Source: JANNSX01 sp046348995
GTDB taxonomy: Bacteria > Pseudomonadota > Alphaproteobacteria > Rhizobiales > Hyphomicrobiaceae
Assembly (NCBI GenBank): GCA_046348995.1
Contig: JAXMDB010000010.1
Coordinates: forward strand, 124,001-188,000
Length of the DNA: 64,000 nucleotides
Direction: 5' to 3'
Numbering within the stretch: position 1 is the first letter of the stretch; each line of letters begins with the position of its first letter. Position numbers and translations under genes: made by a program. Below, piece after piece: positions 1-8,197 of this stretch. The notes beneath the pieces were generated by a model that searched no databases, was not told the origin of the DNA, and saw nothing but the letters and a program-made list of their open reading frames with translations.

Positions 1-62
1 CGCGCTCTCGACGCGTTCTGCGACTTTTATTGTGCAGCAAGCACCGCACTTATGGTAGCCGG

Positions 63-98
63 CCCTCCCCTTTGGGGGGAGGGTGGCGCGAATGCGCC
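63..98. repeat. Double GC-rich dyad, intergenic palindromic repeat
   Basis: Two adjacent hairpins. CCCTCCCC at 63-70 pairs with GGGGAGGG at 76-83, and GGCGC at 85-89 pairs with GCGCC at 94-98; GAGAGGGG follows. The CCCTCCCC/GGGGAGGG style recurs in the gap after the phosphohexomutase gene (about 11.18-11.33 kb), which suggests a dispersed intergenic family. There is no T-run, so it is not an obvious terminator. I see nothing else I can name in bases 1-265 except the Shine-Dalgarno GAAGAGGAG at 252-260 serving the next gene. Confidence 0.5.
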
Positions 99-265
99 GG
101 GAGAGGGGTCGAGAAAGGGAACACGCTCCGCATCGTCCAAAGACGCCAGAGCTCGAGCGTCGTAGCGGTGACGCAAGCTTCGACGCGGGTCCGTGCTCCG
201 CTGATTGGGCCATCTCCACTTCGCGGTCACATGCTCTATCAAGTCGCTCTCGAAGAGGAGTGATC

Positions 266-2647
266 ATGTCCGAAACCCCGTCCGCGCTGAAAGCCCTGCG
301 TTGCACGCCGCCCGACGTCACCGAGACGGATGCTGCGCGCATTGCCGCCGAGCATTTCGGCGCGACGGGCAATGCCAAGCGGCTGTTCGGGGAGCGCGAG
401 GCGAACTTCCGGGTCGGACGGTCTGACGGCGGCGCGCTCATCCTGAAGATTTCCTCGCCCGACGAAAATCCGCTGGCGATCGATTTCCAGATCAAGGCGC
501 TGACGCACATCGTGGCGGCCGATCCCGGGCTGCCGGTGCCCAAGCCGATCGCAACGCTCACCGGGGCGGAGACCGCGACGATCCGCAGGGGCAGCGCGGA
601 TCATCTCGTCCGCGCGCTCACCTGGCTCGACGGCGATGTCGTCGAGGAGAGCGTGCCGACGGTTGGATTCCTGCGCGATCTCGGGCAGGCCATCGGCCGG
701 CTCGACCGCGCGCTGCAGAGCTTCTTCCACGCCGGCGCTGCGCAAGAGATCGTCTGGGACCTGAAACGCGCGGCGGTCTTGCGCCCGTTCTCGGCCTTGA
801 TCGCCGACCCGGCGACGCGTGCCAACGTCGAGAGGATGCACGAAACGCTCGAAAGCGAGACGCTGCCGGCACTGGCAAAGCTCCGCCATCAGGTCATCCA
901 CAACGACCTGCACGTGGGCAACATGCTTTCGGCGACCGGCAAACCGGACAAGCTCGCCGGCCTCCTCGATTTCGGCGACATGCTCTACTCGGCGCGCATC
1001 ATCGATCTGGGATTTGCCGCTGCCGAGGTGACGATCCCGGACCGCGATCCGGTCGAGACAGCGGCCGTGCTCGCCGCGGCCTATCACGCCGGCAATCCGC
1101 TCGACGCTGAGGAGATCGCCGTCCTCTTCGACATCATCGCGGCGCGGCACGCGCAGACCCTGTCGATCCTCGCCTGGCGGCGCAAGAACGATCCCGCTGC
1201 GGCCGGCTACCTCACGCCCTTCGAGGCGAACTCGGCGAACGGGCTTGCCTCTTTGCTCGCGACCGGCCGCGATGCCGCGACGCGCCGCTTCGCGCAAGCG
1301 ACAGGCACCCACCGCCAGATCGCTATTCCCCTTCCAAGCGTGATCTCCGAGGACACACAGGCGCGCGAGAGACTGCTCGCGCGCCGCAGACAGCGCCTCG
1401 GCTCGGGTCTCGAGCTCTCTTACGAGGAGCCGGTGCACATCGTCCGCGCCGAGGGCGTGTGGATGTACGACGCCGGTGGCCGCCGCTATCTCGACGCCTA
1501 CAACAACGTGCCGACGGTCGGGCATTGCCACCCTCATGTCGTCGAGGCGATCGCGCGGCAGGCGGCAACGCTCAACACGAACACGCGCTACCTGCACGGT
1601 CTCGTGCTCGACTATGCCGAGCGGCTGACGGCCTCGATGCCGAAGGGCTCGGGTCTCGACGTCTGCGTCTTCGTCAACTGCGGCAGCGAGGCCAACGACA
1701 TCGCCTGGCGCATGGCGACCACATGGACGGGCGCGCGCGGCGGCATCGTCACCGAGCGCGCCTATCACGGCGGCACCGAAGCGGTTGCGCATCTGTCGCC
1801 CTACGACCTCACAGTGCCACTCGCCCCGCACATCCGCACGCTCGAGGCCCCCGATCTCTATCGTGGCCGCTTCGGTGCCGACGACCCTGACGCAGCCGGG
1901 AAGTACGCCGCCGACGCCGATCGCTGCATCGGCGAGCTTGCGCGCTCGGGCCATCGCACGGCCTGCTTCATGGTCGACACGGGCTTCATGTCGAACGGTC
2001 TGATCATCCCGCCCGAAGGCTACGTCCGGCAGGTGGTCGATAAGATTCACGCGGCGGGCGGCCTCTACATCGCCGACGAGGTGCAGTTCGGCTTCGCGCG
2101 CTCGGGCACGCATTTCTGGGGCTTCGAGACGCACGGCGCTGTCCCCGACATGGTCACCATGGGCAAGCCCGCCGGCAACGGCCATCCGCTCGGCGTGATC
2201 GTCACGCGGCGCGACATCCTCGAAGTCTTCCAGAAGCAGACGAACTATTTCTCCACCTTCGGCGGCAATCCGGTGTCGGCGGCAGCGGGGCTCGCGGTGC
2301 TCGATGTGATCGAGCGCGAGCGGTTGCAGGAGAACGCGCGCACGACGGGCGCGCTGCTCGCCGATCGCATCCGTGGCCTGATGGGCAAGCATGCCATGAT
2401 CGGCGACGTGCGCGGCTGGGGCCTGCGCGTCGGCGTCGAGATCGTCAAGGACCGCACGACGAAGGCGACCGATCGCGCTGGCGCCCGCCGCATCGTCAAC
2501 GCCATGCGCCGCCGCGGTGTGCTCACCTCGACCGACGGCCTCGACAATCACGTGCTGAAAATCCGCCCGCCGCTGCCGTTCAGGCCGGAGCACGTCGAGG
2601 TATTGGTGAGCGTTCTCGACGAGGCGCTCAGCGAAGCGGCGTCGTAG
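266..2647 (+). CDS. Fusion: APH/hydroxylysine-kinase-type kinase + class III PLP aminotransferase (phospho-lyase-like)
   Basis: A 793-residue two-domain protein. The first 360 residues or so have the aminoglycoside/choline kinase fold, with the catalytic loop HNDLHVGNML near residue 212 and DFGDM as the metal-binding DFG equivalent. The remainder is a class III aminotransferase-fold PLP enzyme, with the Schiff-base lysine near residue 634 in MGKPAGNGHP. That lysine context is typical of the AGXT2L family, whose characterised members are phospho-lyases acting on phosphoethanolamine or phosphohydroxylysine. Known bacterial fusions pair an AGPHD1-like kinase with such an enzyme. The inferred reaction is phosphorylation of an amino alcohol or hydroxylysine-like substrate followed by elimination of phosphate and ammonia. 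ATG 266 was chosen because GAAGAGGAG lies 5 bases upstream. A convergent Lrp/AsnC gene lies downstream. A plain omega-aminotransferase activity cannot be excluded. Confidence 0.85.
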   Translation: MSETPSALKALRCTPPDVTETDAARIAAEHFGATGNAKRLFGEREANFRVGRSDGGALILKISSPDENPLAIDFQIKALTHIVAADPGLPVPKPIATLTGAETATIRRGSADHLVRALTWLDGDVVEESVPTVGFLRDLGQAIGRLDRALQSFFHAGAAQEIVWDLKRAAVLRPFSALIADPATRANVERMHETLESETLPALAKLRHQVIHNDLHVGNMLSATGKPDKLAGLLDFGDMLYSARIIDLGFAAAEVTIPDRDPVETAAVLAAAYHAGNPLDAEEIAVLFDIIAARHAQTLSILAWRRKNDPAAAGYLTPFEANSANGLASLLATGRDAATRRFAQATGTHRQIAIPLPSVISEDTQARERLLARRRQRLGSGLELSYEEPVHIVRAEGVWMYDAGGRRYLDAYNNVPTVGHCHPHVVEAIARQAATLNTNTRYLHGLVLDYAERLTASMPKGSGLDVCVFVNCGSEANDIAWRMATTWTGARGGIVTERAYHGGTEAVAHLSPYDLTVPLAPHIRTLEAPDLYRGRFGADDPDAAGKYAADADRCIGELARSGHRTACFMVDTGFMSNGLIIPPEGYVRQVVDKIHAAGGLYIADEVQFGFARSGTHFWGFETHGAVPDMVTMGKPAGNGHPLGVIVTRRDILEVFQKQTNYFSTFGGNPVSAAAGLAVLDVIERERLQENARTTGALLADRIRGLMGKHAMIGDVRGWGLRVGVEIVKDRTTKATDRAGARRIVNAMRRRGVLTSTDGLDNHVLKIRPPLPFRPEHVEVLVSVLDEALSEAAS

Positions 2648-2687
2648 GGCGGGTTGACCCCGGACTTGATCCGGGGGAAGCCCGCCG
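2648..2687. repeat. Palindromic intergenic repeat, possible bidirectional terminator
   Basis: CCCCGGA (2658-2664) and TCCGGGG (2670-2676) form a perfect 7-base-pair stem with loop CTTGA. GGCGGGTT before it and AAGCCCGCC after it extend the structure. The core is a very common alphaproteobacterial intergenic repeat. It lies between two convergent genes and could end transcription from either side, but no poly-T tract is present. Confidence 0.55.
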
Positions 2688-2760
2688 CCGCAAACATTCT
2701 GCTCGAAATGGCGGACGTCGCGTGCGCTCTGTCCGTCCTACACGATCGCGCTATCGAAGT

Positions 2761-3282
2761 TCATTCCGCAGCCTTCCGCTTTTTGTGCGCACCCTGCGGC
2801 AGCGCGAATTCGAGCGGCAAGGCGGTCGTGTATTTGATTTGCTCCATGGCGAAGCTCGACGACACGTCGGAGAGCTCGATGCGCGAGATGAGGCGTTTGT
2901 AGAACGCATCGTAGGCGCCGATGTCGGGGACGACGACGCGGAGCATGTAGTCGACCTGCCCGCTCATCCGGTAGAACTCGACCACCTCGGGAAAATCGAT
3001 GACGGCGCTGTGGAAGCGGTCGAGCCACTCCTTGGTATGCTGATTGGTCGTGATGGCGACGAACACCGTCACGCCCGCGTTGACCGATGTGGGCTCCAGC
3101 ACCGCGACGCGCCGCTTGATGACGCCCGTCTCCTCGAGCCGCTGGATGCGCCGCCAGCAGGGCGTCGTCGACAGGCCGACGCGCTTGCCGATCTCGGCGA
3201 CGGGCAGCGTGCAGTCGACCTGAAGCAGGCGCAGGATCTTCACATCCATGGCGTCGAGCGCCACATCGGACTGGTCGGACAT
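2761..3282 (-). CDS. Lrp/AsnC family transcriptional regulator
   Basis: About 173 residues. An N-terminal winged helix-turn-helix (LDAMDVKILRLLQ, then VAEIGKRVGLSTTPCWRRIQRLE) is followed by an AsnC/RAM ligand-binding domain ending in TTALPLEF, the usual Lrp layout. Such proteins act as amino-acid-responsive octamers or dimers that regulate amino-acid metabolism. The nearest metabolic gene is the convergent kinase/PLP-enzyme fusion, a plausible but unproven target. The start is uncertain: ATG 3282 has GGAAAA upstream and gives the usual length, while in-frame ATGs at 3312 and 3339 would add 10 or 19 residues. The C-terminus is basic (HKKRKAAE). Confidence 0.9.
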   Translation of the reverse strand: MSDQSDVALDAMDVKILRLLQVDCTLPVAEIGKRVGLSTTPCWRRIQRLEETGVIKRRVAVLEPTSVNAGVTVFVAITTNQHTKEWLDRFHSAVIDFPEVVEFYRMSGQVDYMLRVVVPDIGAYDAFYKRLISRIELSDVSSSFAMEQIKYTTALPLEFALPQGAHKKRKAAE

Positions 3283-3351
3283 TTCGGATTTTCCGGTGTT
3301 CTGAGAACTCATTTCTATGATTGATAGCTCATCGTCCAAAGCTGAGCAATT

Positions 3352-3984
3352 CTATACCTTCAACGCCGATCGACAGACCTTGCGCAGCTCAGGGATCAGC
3401 TCCGCTTCGAACCACGGATTGCGGGTGATCCAGGCATTGTTGCGCCAGGAGGGATGGGGAAGCGGCCACATCTGCGCGCCGCCCGCCAAAGCCGAGATGC
3501 GGCGCCAATCGGCGACGGTCTCCGTCATGCTGTGCCCGCCCAATCCGCCCGGCAGATGCCAGCGCTGCGCATAGGCGCCGACGAGCAGCATGACCTCGAT
3601 GTTCGCAAGCACGTCAAAGACTCGATCCCGCCAGAGCGGCGCACATTCCTTGCGCGGCGGCAGATCGCCACCCGCCGCGTCGAGGCCCGGGAAACAAAAT
3701 CCCATCGGCACGATCGCGATCCGGCCAACATCATAGAACTCGGCCTCGGTGACGCCCATCCACGACCGCAGCCGCACGCCGGACGGATCGGAGAACGGTA
3801 CACCGGAGGCGTGCACCCGCGTACCCGGCGCCTGGCCGACGACGGCGATCCGCGCGGTTGCAGAGACGCGCAGCACCGGTCGCGGCTCGTGCGGAAGCAG
3901 CTTGCCCGTGGGCGCCTCGATGCAGCGCCGGCAGCGAGCGATCTCGGCGAGCAGCCGCTCGATGTCCGCGCGGTCGCGCTGCAT
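3352..3984 (-). CDS. Uracil-DNA glycosylase family protein with Fe-S cysteines
   Basis: 210 residues, PF03167 superfamily. Motif 1 is GQAPGTRVHASGVPFSD (residues 50-66), and the C-terminal motif is HPSWRNNAW. Four cysteines at positions 18, 21, 97 and 114 have the C-x2-C...C-x16-C spacing that holds a [4Fe-4S] cluster in family 4/5 enzymes. The expected role is removal of uracil or deaminated bases from DNA in base-excision repair. The active-site loop differs from the canonical GEAPG form of family 4, so a SMUG2-like or family-5-like specificity is possible. ATG 3984 has AAAGG upstream. A REP-like palindrome sits just 5' of the gene. Confidence 0.8.
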   Translation of the reverse strand: MQRDRADIERLLAEIARCRRCIEAPTGKLLPHEPRPVLRVSATARIAVVGQAPGTRVHASGVPFSDPSGVRLRSWMGVTEAEFYDVGRIAIVPMGFCFPGLDAAGGDLPPRKECAPLWRDRVFDVLANIEVMLLVGAYAQRWHLPGGLGGHSMTETVADWRRISALAGGAQMWPLPHPSWRNNAWITRNPWFEAELIPELRKVCRSALKV

Positions 3985-4009
3985 GCCGCCAACCTTTGCG
4001 GTGCTTGCT

Positions 4010-4035
4010 GGGGTCAGACCCTGCGGGTCTGACCC
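4010..4035. repeat. GGGTCAGACCC palindrome (REP-like), copy 1
   Basis: GGGTCAGACCC (4011-4021), loop TGC, GGGTCTGACCC (4025-4035): a perfect 11-base-pair inverted repeat with a 3-base loop, in the gap between two minus-strand genes. Two further copies lie at 56.0 kb. Palindromes starting GGGGTCAGA occur in several proteobacteria and are often associated with REP-type transposases, but no such gene is in the window. Confidence 0.8.
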
Positions 4036-4055
4036 AAAGCTGCGTTGCACTGACC

Positions 4056-4670
4056 TCACGCCGCCGCGCTCGGCCGCGCGGACACAGTGGCATGCCAACG
4101 CGCGAGATGATCGAGGCCCTCGGGCATGGCGATGCGGGCACGCGGCATCATGTCGACGGCGACGAGCATCGTGATATCGGCGATCGTGAACCGATCGCCC
4201 GCCGCGAATGGCCGCTTGCCGAGCTCGCCGTTCCAGAAGCGGAGCTGCTCGATGGCGCGCGGACGATTGGCCTCGCCCCATTGCGTCACCTGCGGCTGCT
4301 CGAGCGCGGCCATGCGCGGATGCAGATGCCGGAAGACTTGCGCGATCGCGTACCAGAGCCTCAACTCCGCCCGCCGCTCCCACATCTCGATCTCGGCCCG
4401 CTCGCGTGGGCTTCGGCCGAAGAGATTGGGCTCGGGCGCGATTGCCTCCTCGACATAGCGGCAGATGGCGATCGATTCCGAGAGCACGGACCCATCGTCC
4501 AGCACGAGCACCGGCACCGCCCGCATGGGGTTCAGCGCTGTGAAGGCCTCCGTCCTCGCCCCGCCCTCGATCAGATTGATCTCCTCGCGGGGGATATCGA
4601 GTCGCTTCTCGGCGAGGAACATGCGCACCCGGCGCGCATTCGGGGCCTGCGGAGTGTCGTAGAGCTTCAT
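4056..4670 (-). CDS. Glutathione S-transferase family protein
   Basis: 204 residues with the two-domain GST layout. A thioredoxin-like N-domain begins MKLYDTPQAPNARRVRMFLAEK and contains the cis-Pro loop (AVPVLVLDDG) and the glutathione-binding SES turn (VLSESIAICRYVEE). The helical C-domain carries the FAAGDRFTIADI N-capping box. It is probably a cytosolic detoxification or thiol-transfer enzyme; the substrate cannot be read from sequence. It lies upstream of the uracil-DNA glycosylase gene on the same strand, separated by the REP-like element. The 288-base gap before the next plus-strand gene (4671-4958) holds no gene that I can support. Confidence 0.9.
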   Translation of the reverse strand: MKLYDTPQAPNARRVRMFLAEKRLDIPREEINLIEGGARTEAFTALNPMRAVPVLVLDDGSVLSESIAICRYVEEAIAPEPNLFGRSPRERAEIEMWERRAELRLWYAIAQVFRHLHPRMAALEQPQVTQWGEANRPRAIEQLRFWNGELGKRPFAAGDRFTIADITMLVAVDMMPRARIAMPEGLDHLARWHATVSARPSAAA

Positions 4671-4958
4671 CTGGGGACTCTCATGGTAGTGCTTTCAGCG
4701 GGCAAGACCGCTGCGCGAGATCTCGCTGGCATTGTGTTCCGGACGTCGAGGAAATGCAAAGCGGACGAACGAGAGACGGCGACACAGCCGATCGGCTTCT
4801 TTCGCGGCAGCGCTATTAGATTGGAGTGGACGCTGCGCTGTCAGCGATGCATACGATCGACTTCAAGCCTGTGCGAGAGAGATGCCAATCCAGCCCTCGT
4901 CGCCGCGGCGAGCAAGCTCGGGGTTGCAGGCTATTCCGAGCACGTCGAAAGTGATCCA

Positions 4959-5726
4959 ATGGTAAGTCAAACCGAGGCTCCAGTGGCCCTCATCACCGGC
5001 GCCTCGCGCGGGATCGGCCGGGCGACGGCCGAAACTCTACTGAAGGAGGGGTATGACGTTCATGCGACATTCGCCCGGCGAAGGGACGCGGCTGAGGGTC
5101 TGTTGAGCGTCGCCAACGAGCTGGATCGCAACGTTACTCTGCATCAGTACGACGCGGCATCCCGGGAAAGCCAAGATCGTCTCGTTCAGGAGCTGAGCAA
5201 TGCCAAGCTCAGAGCCATCGTGCACAACGCCGGCGTCGTACGGTTCGAACGCTTCACGGATTTTGATCAAAGCATCTGGGACGAGACGTTCGAGATCAAT
5301 CTGAGCTCTGTTCTGCGACTGACACTCAAGCTTCAGAGCCAGTTGGTGCCAGGCGCATCCATCGTGCTCGTCGCCTCGACCGACGCCTTCGTCGGATCCT
5401 ATGCCAGCATGGCCTATGCGGCCTCGAAGGCTGCGATGACAAATCTCACGCGCAGTCTCGCTTGCAATCTTGGTCCCCGAAACATCCGTGTGAACGCCGT
5501 CGCTCCGGGATGGATAAGCACGGACATGACGACGGCGGCGTCCTCCGGCTCGTCGGCTGTTACACCGCTCGGGCGCGACGGCAAGCCCGAGGAAGTGGCC
5601 AATGCGATCTCGTTTCTGCTGTCCGATCGCGCAAGCTTCATAACCGGAGCTACTTTGGTGGTGGATGGCGGCTACACGTCGTCGGACCAGATCATGCTCG
5701 GCGAGGCGCGTCAGATCATCGGCTGA
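4959..5726 (+). CDS. SDR family NAD(P)-dependent oxidoreductase
   Basis: 255 residues, classical short-chain dehydrogenase. It has the cofactor motif TGASRGIG near residue 14, NAG near residue 90 (HNAGVV), catalytic Ser in VASTDAF, YAASKAA as the YxxxK pair, and the C-terminal TGATLVVDGG. The substrate is unknown. The frame is open far upstream, but only the part from ATG 4959 resembles an SDR. Base composition looks slightly less GC-rich than the neighbours, which could mean separate acquisition. It stands alone between a divergent GST gene and a convergent nuclease gene. Confidence 0.9.
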   Translation: MVSQTEAPVALITGASRGIGRATAETLLKEGYDVHATFARRRDAAEGLLSVANELDRNVTLHQYDAASRESQDRLVQELSNAKLRAIVHNAGVVRFERFTDFDQSIWDETFEINLSSVLRLTLKLQSQLVPGASIVLVASTDAFVGSYASMAYAASKAAMTNLTRSLACNLGPRNIRVNAVAPGWISTDMTTAASSGSSAVTPLGRDGKPEEVANAISFLLSDRASFITGATLVVDGGYTSSDQIMLGEARQIIG

Positions 5727-5737
5727 CAGCAGAGTCC

Positions 5738-6241
5738 TCAGCCGCTCTGGTTGTATCGATCCCGCCACGCCCTCGGCCGCTCGAACTGGCCGGCCCAGAT
5801 GCCGCGGTGACCGCGCTCCGCTGCCCGCTCGGCGTCGAGGTAGCGGCCGTAGGAGACCGCCCAGCCCTGCTCGACCATCCAGCGATTGACGTCCACGCCG
5901 CCGGCCCGGCAGACGGCGAGCAGCCGTCCGTACTTGTCGCGGTCCTCGACGTCGCAGGCGAGCTCCCGGCCGCCGACGACCTGCTCGAGACGCCGCCGCG
6001 CCTCCTCCCCGCAGGCCCAGCTTTTGCCGGCCCGCTCGCAGGTCTGGCGGCCTTCGGGAGCGTCGATGCCGACCAGACGCACCTCGTCGGACCCCAGATG
6101 AAAGCTGTCGCCGTCGATCGCCCGCATGCGGCCCGTCGCCTCGTCCGGCGAGCCCGGCGTCAACTGTGTCAGGCCCGCCAAGATGAGGATCAGCACCAGA
6201 ATCCCGATCCAACGCCGGTCCGAATATCTCAGGTTGCTCAT
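5738..6241 (-). CDS. Thermonuclease (SNase-like) family protein, membrane-anchored or secreted
   Basis: 167 residues. One hydrophobic segment (about residues 11-27) acts as signal or anchor, followed by an SNase-like OB fold. The staphylococcal nuclease active-site residues are recognisable: Arg in VRLVGIDAPE, Glu in the same motif region, and Arg in DKYGRLLA. It probably cleaves nucleic acid or binds ligands in the periplasm. ATG 6241 is preferred; a TTG four codons upstream is also in frame. Two cysteine pairs (TCERAGKSWAC and ACDVEDRDKYGRLLAVC) could form disulfides, consistent with export. Confidence 0.85.
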   Translation of the reverse strand: MSNLRYSDRRWIGILVLILILAGLTQLTPGSPDEATGRMRAIDGDSFHLGSDEVRLVGIDAPEGRQTCERAGKSWACGEEARRRLEQVVGGRELACDVEDRDKYGRLLAVCRAGGVDVNRWMVEQGWAVSYGRYLDAERAAERGHRGIWAGQFERPRAWRDRYNQSG

Positions 6242-6371
6242 GCAGCTGTCCAAATCCGGAGCCGGAATAAACGATAACTTAGCAATTAGAACAGAGAGTT
6301 GCAGCTCGGACCGGCGGCAACGTCAGGGCTCACTCCCGATTGCTCCCTGGCCGGCATCAAGGCACGAGGAC

Positions 6372-7937
6372 ATGGCCAGCATCGCCCCAGCAGGATACGC
6401 GGAGGCTCCCGGCGGCAAGATACGCCGCGCGGGCAAGAGCCCGCAATCCCGCGTCGCCGATGTGCGGCAACGTCTGGCGACCGGCATCGCCAAGCCCGAG
6501 TTCGAGTACGAGCTGTTGTCGATGTTCGTGAAGAACGAGCTCGGCGCGACGCTCACCATCCCGTTGCTCGCCATCATCATCGCGCTCGCCTCGATGTTCT
6601 GGGCGCCGCCCGGCGAGGCGATGCTGTGGGCCGGCGCCGTGTTCCTCGCCCGCTCCATGCAGATGAGCGTGTGCTACGGCTTTGCCAGCCTCTCGCGCGC
6701 CGACGTCGATATCCGGCGCTGGAAGGCGACGCTGATCGGCGTCGAGACGGTCTATGGCGTCGCCTGGGCCGGCGTCGTGCTCGTCGGCGTCGCGCCATCC
6801 GAGCCGATGGCGCATACGTTCGTCTTTGCGTCCCTCGTCGTCGTGCTCACCATCCGCCTCCTGTTCGCTTCGACCGTGCTGCCGATCATCTACGCCGGCA
6901 CGGTGCCGATCACCTTTGCGCTGGTGCTCCGCTTCCTGTTGCTCAACGACCCGTTCTACTGGGCGATGGCCGCCATGGCCGTCGGCATCCACATCTATTT
7001 CATCTTCCTCGCCAAGGGCCTCAACGCCACCGTCATGACGATGCTCGAGTACAAGGCGGAGAAGGACAGCCTCATCGCCGAGCTCGAGCAGGCGACCTCG
7101 ATCTCGGAGGAGGCACGCCGGCGCGCGGAAGAAGCCAACATCGCCAAATCCCGCTTCCTCGCCAACATGAGCCATGAGCTGCGGACTCCCCTCAACGCCA
7201 TCCTCGGCTTCTCGGAGGTCATGAAGACCGAGATGATGGGACCGATGGAGAACAAGACGTATCTCGAATACGCCGAGAATATTCATTCGAGCGGCCGGCA
7301 TCTGCTGCACGTCATCAACGAAACTCTCGATCTGTCGCGCATCGAGGCGGGCAAGCACGAGCTGCAGGAAGAATCCGTGTATCTCGCCGACGTCGTCGAC
7401 GAGTGCCAGCGCCTGTTGAAGCTCAAGGCGGAATCGAAGGCGCTGAAGCTCATCGAGGACATCGACGACAGCCTGCCGCCCTTGTGGGCCGACGAGCGCG
7501 CGCTGCGGCAGGTCTGCATCAATCTCGTCGGCAATGCGATCAAATTCACGCCGCCCGGTGGGCAGATCACGCTCGGCGTCTACCGAAGCGACGACGGCGG
7601 CCAGATCATGAGCATTCGCGATACGGGGCCCGGCATCCCGGCCGAGGAGCTGCCACGCGTCATGCAGGCGTTCGGACAGGGCTCGCTCGCGCATACGGCG
7701 GCGGAAGGCGGTAGCGGACTTGGGCTCCCGATCGTCAAAAGCCTGGTCGAGCTGCACGGCGGCACCTTCGAGCTCACGAGCGAGGTGCGCCAGGGCACGG
7801 AGGCGATCGTCCGCTTGCCCAAGGCGCGCGTCCTGCAGCCGCTCGAGCCGCTGCAGCCCTTGGGCGAGGAGCGGCATGCCATCGTCCCGCGCAAGCACAA
7901 GCTGTCGGTCATGCGCGGGCGGGGCCGCGCAGCGTAA
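6372..7937 (+). CDS. Membrane sensor histidine kinase (PleC/DivJ-like output module)
   Basis: 521 residues. The N-terminal half (about residues 55-215) holds around six hydrophobic segments forming an integral membrane sensor, then a coiled linker rich in Glu and Arg. The HisKA domain has phospho-acceptor His268 in NMSHELRTP, and the HATPase domain has N-box NLVGNAIKFTPPGG, G1 RDTGPGIP and G2 GSGLGLPIV. The H-box context is the one common in alphaproteobacterial PleC/DivJ/PdhS-type kinases. No response regulator is adjacent, so it is an orphan kinase whose signal and partner are unknown. ATG 6372 has GAGGA just upstream. The C-terminal tail after the ATPase domain is basic and proline-rich. 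Confidence 0.9.
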   Translation: MASIAPAGYAEAPGGKIRRAGKSPQSRVADVRQRLATGIAKPEFEYELLSMFVKNELGATLTIPLLAIIIALASMFWAPPGEAMLWAGAVFLARSMQMSVCYGFASLSRADVDIRRWKATLIGVETVYGVAWAGVVLVGVAPSEPMAHTFVFASLVVVLTIRLLFASTVLPIIYAGTVPITFALVLRFLLLNDPFYWAMAAMAVGIHIYFIFLAKGLNATVMTMLEYKAEKDSLIAELEQATSISEEARRRAEEANIAKSRFLANMSHELRTPLNAILGFSEVMKTEMMGPMENKTYLEYAENIHSSGRHLLHVINETLDLSRIEAGKHELQEESVYLADVVDECQRLLKLKAESKALKLIEDIDDSLPPLWADERALRQVCINLVGNAIKFTPPGGQITLGVYRSDDGGQIMSIRDTGPGIPAEELPRVMQAFGQGSLAHTAAEGGSGLGLPIVKSLVELHGGTFELTSEVRQGTEAIVRLPKARVLQPLEPLQPLGEERHAIVPRKHKLSVMRGRGRAA

Positions 7938-8020
7938 GCGCCGCCGCCGGGCCATTGAGTTCGGACCGCCGGGCCCCTACCTTCTGTTGTCGGGCATCGA
8001 GAGGGCGAAAACCGGGCGTC

Positions 8021-8197
8021 ATGGACTCTCCCTGCATCAAGGTTTGCAACATCGATCCCATCACCCGGCTGTGCACCGGTTGCGCCCGCACGCTCGACGA
8101 GATCGCGCTCTGGTCGCGCCTGACCGATGGCCAGCGCCGCCACGTCATGGCGCAGCTGCCGGCGCGCAAGCGCATGCACGGGCTCGAGGGGCACTAG
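8021..8197 (+). CDS. DUF1289 domain protein (small four-Cys protein)
   Basis: 58 residues beginning MDSPCIKVCNID with CTGC following: four cysteines at positions 5, 9, 18 and 21, the DUF1289 signature, probably a metal or Fe-S site. DUF1289 proteins are small, widespread in proteobacteria and of unknown function. The TAG stop at 8195-8197 abuts the ATG of the retropepsin-like protease gene at 8198, so the two are probably co-translated. An upstream in-frame start at 7955 would add an unconserved leader. Confidence 0.85.
   Translation: MDSPCIKVCNIDPITRLCTGCARTLDEIALWSRLTDGQRRHVMAQLPARKRMHGLEGH

Noticed and set aside
239..2593. A 784-codon open frame on the minus strand opposite the fusion protein
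   Set aside because: It is a shadow of the real gene, typical of high-GC DNA; the translation is low-complexity Arg/Ala/His-rich and has no recognisable domain.
3858..4958. Continuous upstream extension of the SDR reading frame
   Set aside because: Only the part from 4959 onwards looks like a protein; the upstream translation is Arg-rich and covers the minus-strand GST and glycosylase genes.
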